A stretch of DNA of 15,381 nt. Source: Gammaproteobacteria bacterium (GTDB lineage Bacteria; Pseudomonadota; Gammaproteobacteria; SZUA-229). This document shows, piece after piece, positions 13,698-15,381 of the stretch (position 1 is its first letter; each line of letters begins with the position of its first letter). A program made the translations under genes and the position numbers. The stretch lies in NCBI GenBank assembly GCA_029287815.1, contig JARFQK010000271.1, forward strand, positions 1 to 15,381, written 5' to 3'. A model generated the notes under the pieces. It was given only the letters and a program-made list of their open reading frames with translations, had not been told where the DNA came from and ran no database searches.

Positions 13698-15074
13698 ATG
13701 ACAACTACACGCAAGTCAATCCATGGCCAGTGGTCCAATAAGCTGGTTTTTATCCTCGCTGCGACCGGCTCTGCGGTTGGCCTCGGCAATATCTGGAAAT
13801 TTCCGTACATTGCCGGCGAGAACGGTGGTGGCACGTTTGTGCTGGTCTATCTGGTTTGCATTGCGTTGATCGGAGTGCCGATCATGATGGCTGAAACTAT
13901 GATCGGGCGTCGGGGACGTCAAAGCCCGATCAACACGATGGCGACCTTGGCCAAGGACGAGGGCCGCAGCAACGGTTGGGTCGCGCTCGGCTGGATGGGC
14001 GTGGTCGCCGGTTTCCTGATTTTGTCTTATTACAGTGTGATCGCCGGTTGGGCGATGTCCTATGTGTTCAGGACGGGGAGCGGCATGTTTCTGAACGTTA
14101 CCGCTGATGGGATCAACAGTATTTTCACCAACCTGGTATCCGATCCCGAACGGCTGCTGGCCTGGCATACGATTTTCATGGTCATGACGATGATCGTTGT
14201 CGCCCGCGGCGTCAAGCACGGCCTCGAAAAAGCCGTGCGCTTTCTGATGCCGGCGTTGCTGGCCTTGCTTTTGATGACCGTGGCCTACTCGATGACGACC
14301 GGCTACTTCATGGAAGGCGTGCGTTTTCTGTTCACGCCCGGGCCGATCGACGGCCAGGGCGTACTGATCGCCATGGGCCATGCTTTTTTCACGCTCAGCC
14401 TCGGCATGGGTGCGATCATGGTGTATGGTTCCTACTTGCCCAGGAGGACGTCGATCACTCAGGCCTCGCTGTTGATCGGGATTGCCGATACCGGTGTTGC
14501 GCTGCTCGCCGGTATGGCGATATTCCCGATCGTATTCGCGAACGGCCTTGAACCCGGCGCAGGGCCGGGTCTGATCTTCAAAACGCTGCCGATCGCTTTC
14601 GGTCATATGGAGGCCGGCACGATGATCGGTACGGCGTTCTTCGTCCTGCTGGTGTTTGCTGCCTGGACGTCGGCGATATCGCTGATCGAGCCGGCAGTGG
14701 CCTGGCTGGTCGAGAACCAGGGTATGAATCGGATTTATGCTTCGGTCTATATTGGTATGTTCACCTGGCTGCTCGGTATCGGATCGGTGCTTTCGTTCAA
14801 CGTCTGGGCCGATCACACCTGGAGTGTTCCGTTTCTATTCGAGGACAAGAACTTCTTTGATACGCTGGATTTCATTACTGCCAATCTGATGCTGCCGCTT
14901 GGCGGGTTGTTTATCGCGATTTTCGCCAGCTGGTTGATGAAAGAAAGCTCGACCCGGGATGAATTGGACACGCATGATATGGTATACCGAATCTGGCATT
15001 TCCTGATCAAATACATCACACCGATCGCGGTGATCATCGTTTTCCTGAATGTGCTTGGCATTATCGATGTCTAG
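13698..15074 (+). CDS. sodium-dependent transporter, NSS/SNF family (MhsT-like, 11 TM)
   Basis: This inner-membrane Na+-coupled symporter most likely imports an amino acid or related small solute. The 458-residue product has about 11 membrane segments, as in the shorter bacterial members such as MhsT (LeuT has 12). TM1 contains the unwound substrate/Na+ region GSAVGLGNIWKFPYIAGENGGG (residues 24-45, broken at Gly-Leu-Gly). TM6 has the HAFFTLSLGMGAIMVYGSYL stretch near 228-247. TM8 carries Ala321, Thr324 and Ser325, which align from memory with the Na2-site residues of LeuT. The substrate cannot be predicted. The ATG at 13698 is chosen because the family N-terminus (QWSNKLVFILAATGSAVG) follows; the frame open back to 13485 is not conserved-looking. 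The 264-bp space upstream shows no convincing gene. A nine-codon frame (13672-13701) overlaps the start. Confidence 0.93.
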   Translation: MTTTRKSIHGQWSNKLVFILAATGSAVGLGNIWKFPYIAGENGGGTFVLVYLVCIALIGVPIMMAETMIGRRGRQSPINTMATLAKDEGRSNGWVALGWMGVVAGFLILSYYSVIAGWAMSYVFRTGSGMFLNVTADGINSIFTNLVSDPERLLAWHTIFMVMTMIVVARGVKHGLEKAVRFLMPALLALLLMTVAYSMTTGYFMEGVRFLFTPGPIDGQGVLIAMGHAFFTLSLGMGAIMVYGSYLPRRTSITQASLLIGIADTGVALLAGMAIFPIVFANGLEPGAGPGLIFKTLPIAFGHMEAGTMIGTAFFVLLVFAAWTSAISLIEPAVAWLVENQGMNRIYASVYIGMFTWLLGIGSVLSFNVWADHTWSVPFLFEDKNFFDTLDFITANLMLPLGGLFIAIFASWLMKESSTRDELDTHDMVYRIWHFLIKYITPIAVIIVFLNVLGIIDV

Positions 15075-15094
15075 CCCGCATTTTTCACCAGGCG
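15072..15094. repeat. short interspersed repeat, copy 2 (at transporter stop codon)
   Basis: Starting at the transporter TAG stop, CCGCATTTTTCACCAGGCG (15076-15094) matches the block at the fabF stop (2036-2058) at 20 of 23 positions. CCGC (15076-15079) and GCGG (15092-15095) can pair as a small stem around the conserved ATTTTTCACCAG loop. No U-tract follows, so it is not a standard terminator. Confidence 0.6.
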
Positions 15095-15138
15095 GCGTAG
15101 AGCACTGATAAGGCATTGGCTCTTATGAGAATACTCAA

Positions 15139-15381
15139 ATGATCGAAAATACAAAGTGTTTTTCAGCAGAGCCTATCACGGTTCAGGCTGGTCTTCGCGT
15201 CCGTAAGCTTGCTCTTCACTCAAACCGTAGCTATGGCTATGCTTTTCGCTCCAGAGCGGCGCTTACGAGCACCAGCTCGCATGTCTCACCAGGGGGCGAG
15301 ATGATCACGCCGAGATTTGGATTTACAGAGGATTTTGCGAAGGAGTGGAATAGCCGTGTCTATTGCCGACTGAGCAAAATC
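15139..15381 (+). CDS. unidentified open reading frame, running off the right edge
   Basis: From ATG 15139 the frame stays open for 81 codons to the window end; the upstream in-frame stop is the TGA at 15106-15108. Two starts are possible: ATG 15139, with only a weak GAGA before it, or ATG 15301, preceded closely by AGGGGGCGAG. The N-terminal part reads through the third copy of the interspersed repeat (SSHVSPGGE), which suggests that part may be untranslated. From 15301 the peptide begins MITPRFGFTEDFAKEWNSRV. I do not recognise a family, and chance openness cannot be excluded. Confidence 0.3.
   Translation, partial: MIENTKCFSAEPITVQAGLRVRKLALHSNRSYGYAFRSRAALTSTSSHVSPGGEMITPRFGFTEDFAKEWNSRVYCRLSKI
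15276..15300. repeat. short interspersed repeat, copy 3, with flanking stem
   Basis: The core GCATGTCTCACCAGG (15279-15293) differs from copy 1 at one of 15 positions. CTCGC (15276-15280) and GCGAG (15296-15300) pair around it. This copy ends at an ATG (15301) that continues an open frame, unlike copies 1 and 2, which begin at stop codons. Confidence 0.5.

Noticed and set aside
13716..14816. 366-codon frame antisense to the transporter
   Set aside because: Its low-complexity, His/Arg/Gln-rich composition is typical of the antisense of a membrane-protein gene; no domain is visible.
15109..15130. ATAAG/CTTAT stem after the transporter as terminator
   Set aside because: The stem is bulged and no T-run follows.

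Overview
The window is a stretch of gammaproteobacterial chromosome of moderate GC content. The evidence is the gene order fabG-acpP-fabF-pabB-pabC-mltG-tmk-holB-pilZ-tatD, a type IV pilus PilZ protein, and DnaQ, RNase HI and SmpB proteins that align residue for residue with E. coli-type proteins. A PabB between fabF and the mltG-tmk-holB-pilZ block, carrying PIAGT instead of PIKGT, recalls Xanthomonadales and related lineages. The species cannot be named from this sequence.

Region 1 (1-9223, all + strand) is one long gene convoy with gaps of 0-60 bp or overlaps after acpP. It runs: fabG (3' end only), acpP, fabF (fatty-acid elongation), pabB and pabC (p-aminobenzoate for folate), mltG (ends peptidoglycan strands), tmk (dTMP kinase), holB (clamp-loader delta'), pilZ (type IV pilus), tatD (metal-dependent DNase) and a six-TM GGDEF diguanylate cyclase whose start overlaps the tatD stop. 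A likely sigma-70 promoter and an AT-rich tract with a perfect inverted repeat lie before acpP. The convoy groups membrane, cell-wall, nucleotide and replication functions.

Region 2 (9224-13433) holds mltD (- strand, three-LysM lytic transglycosylase lipoprotein), divergent from rnhA and dnaQ (+), then smpB (-). Three of its intergenic spaces are filled by non-coding repeat elements with inverted, purine-rich, short-period ends: 9231-9500, 11791-11966 and 12791-12909. The first contains three copies of a two-part repeat unit.

Region 3 (13434-15381) holds an 11-TM Na+-dependent transporter of the NSS (SNF) family. It is followed by a short interspersed repeat that also occurs after fabF, and by a reading frame, open to the window edge, that I cannot identify.

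No rRNA, tRNA, CRISPR array, insertion sequence, prophage or defence system was recognised. The most useful leads are the PIAGT-type PabB, the composite intergenic repeats, the stop-codon-associated 23-bp repeat, the hairpin over the tatD ribosome-binding site, and the unidentified open frame at the right edge.
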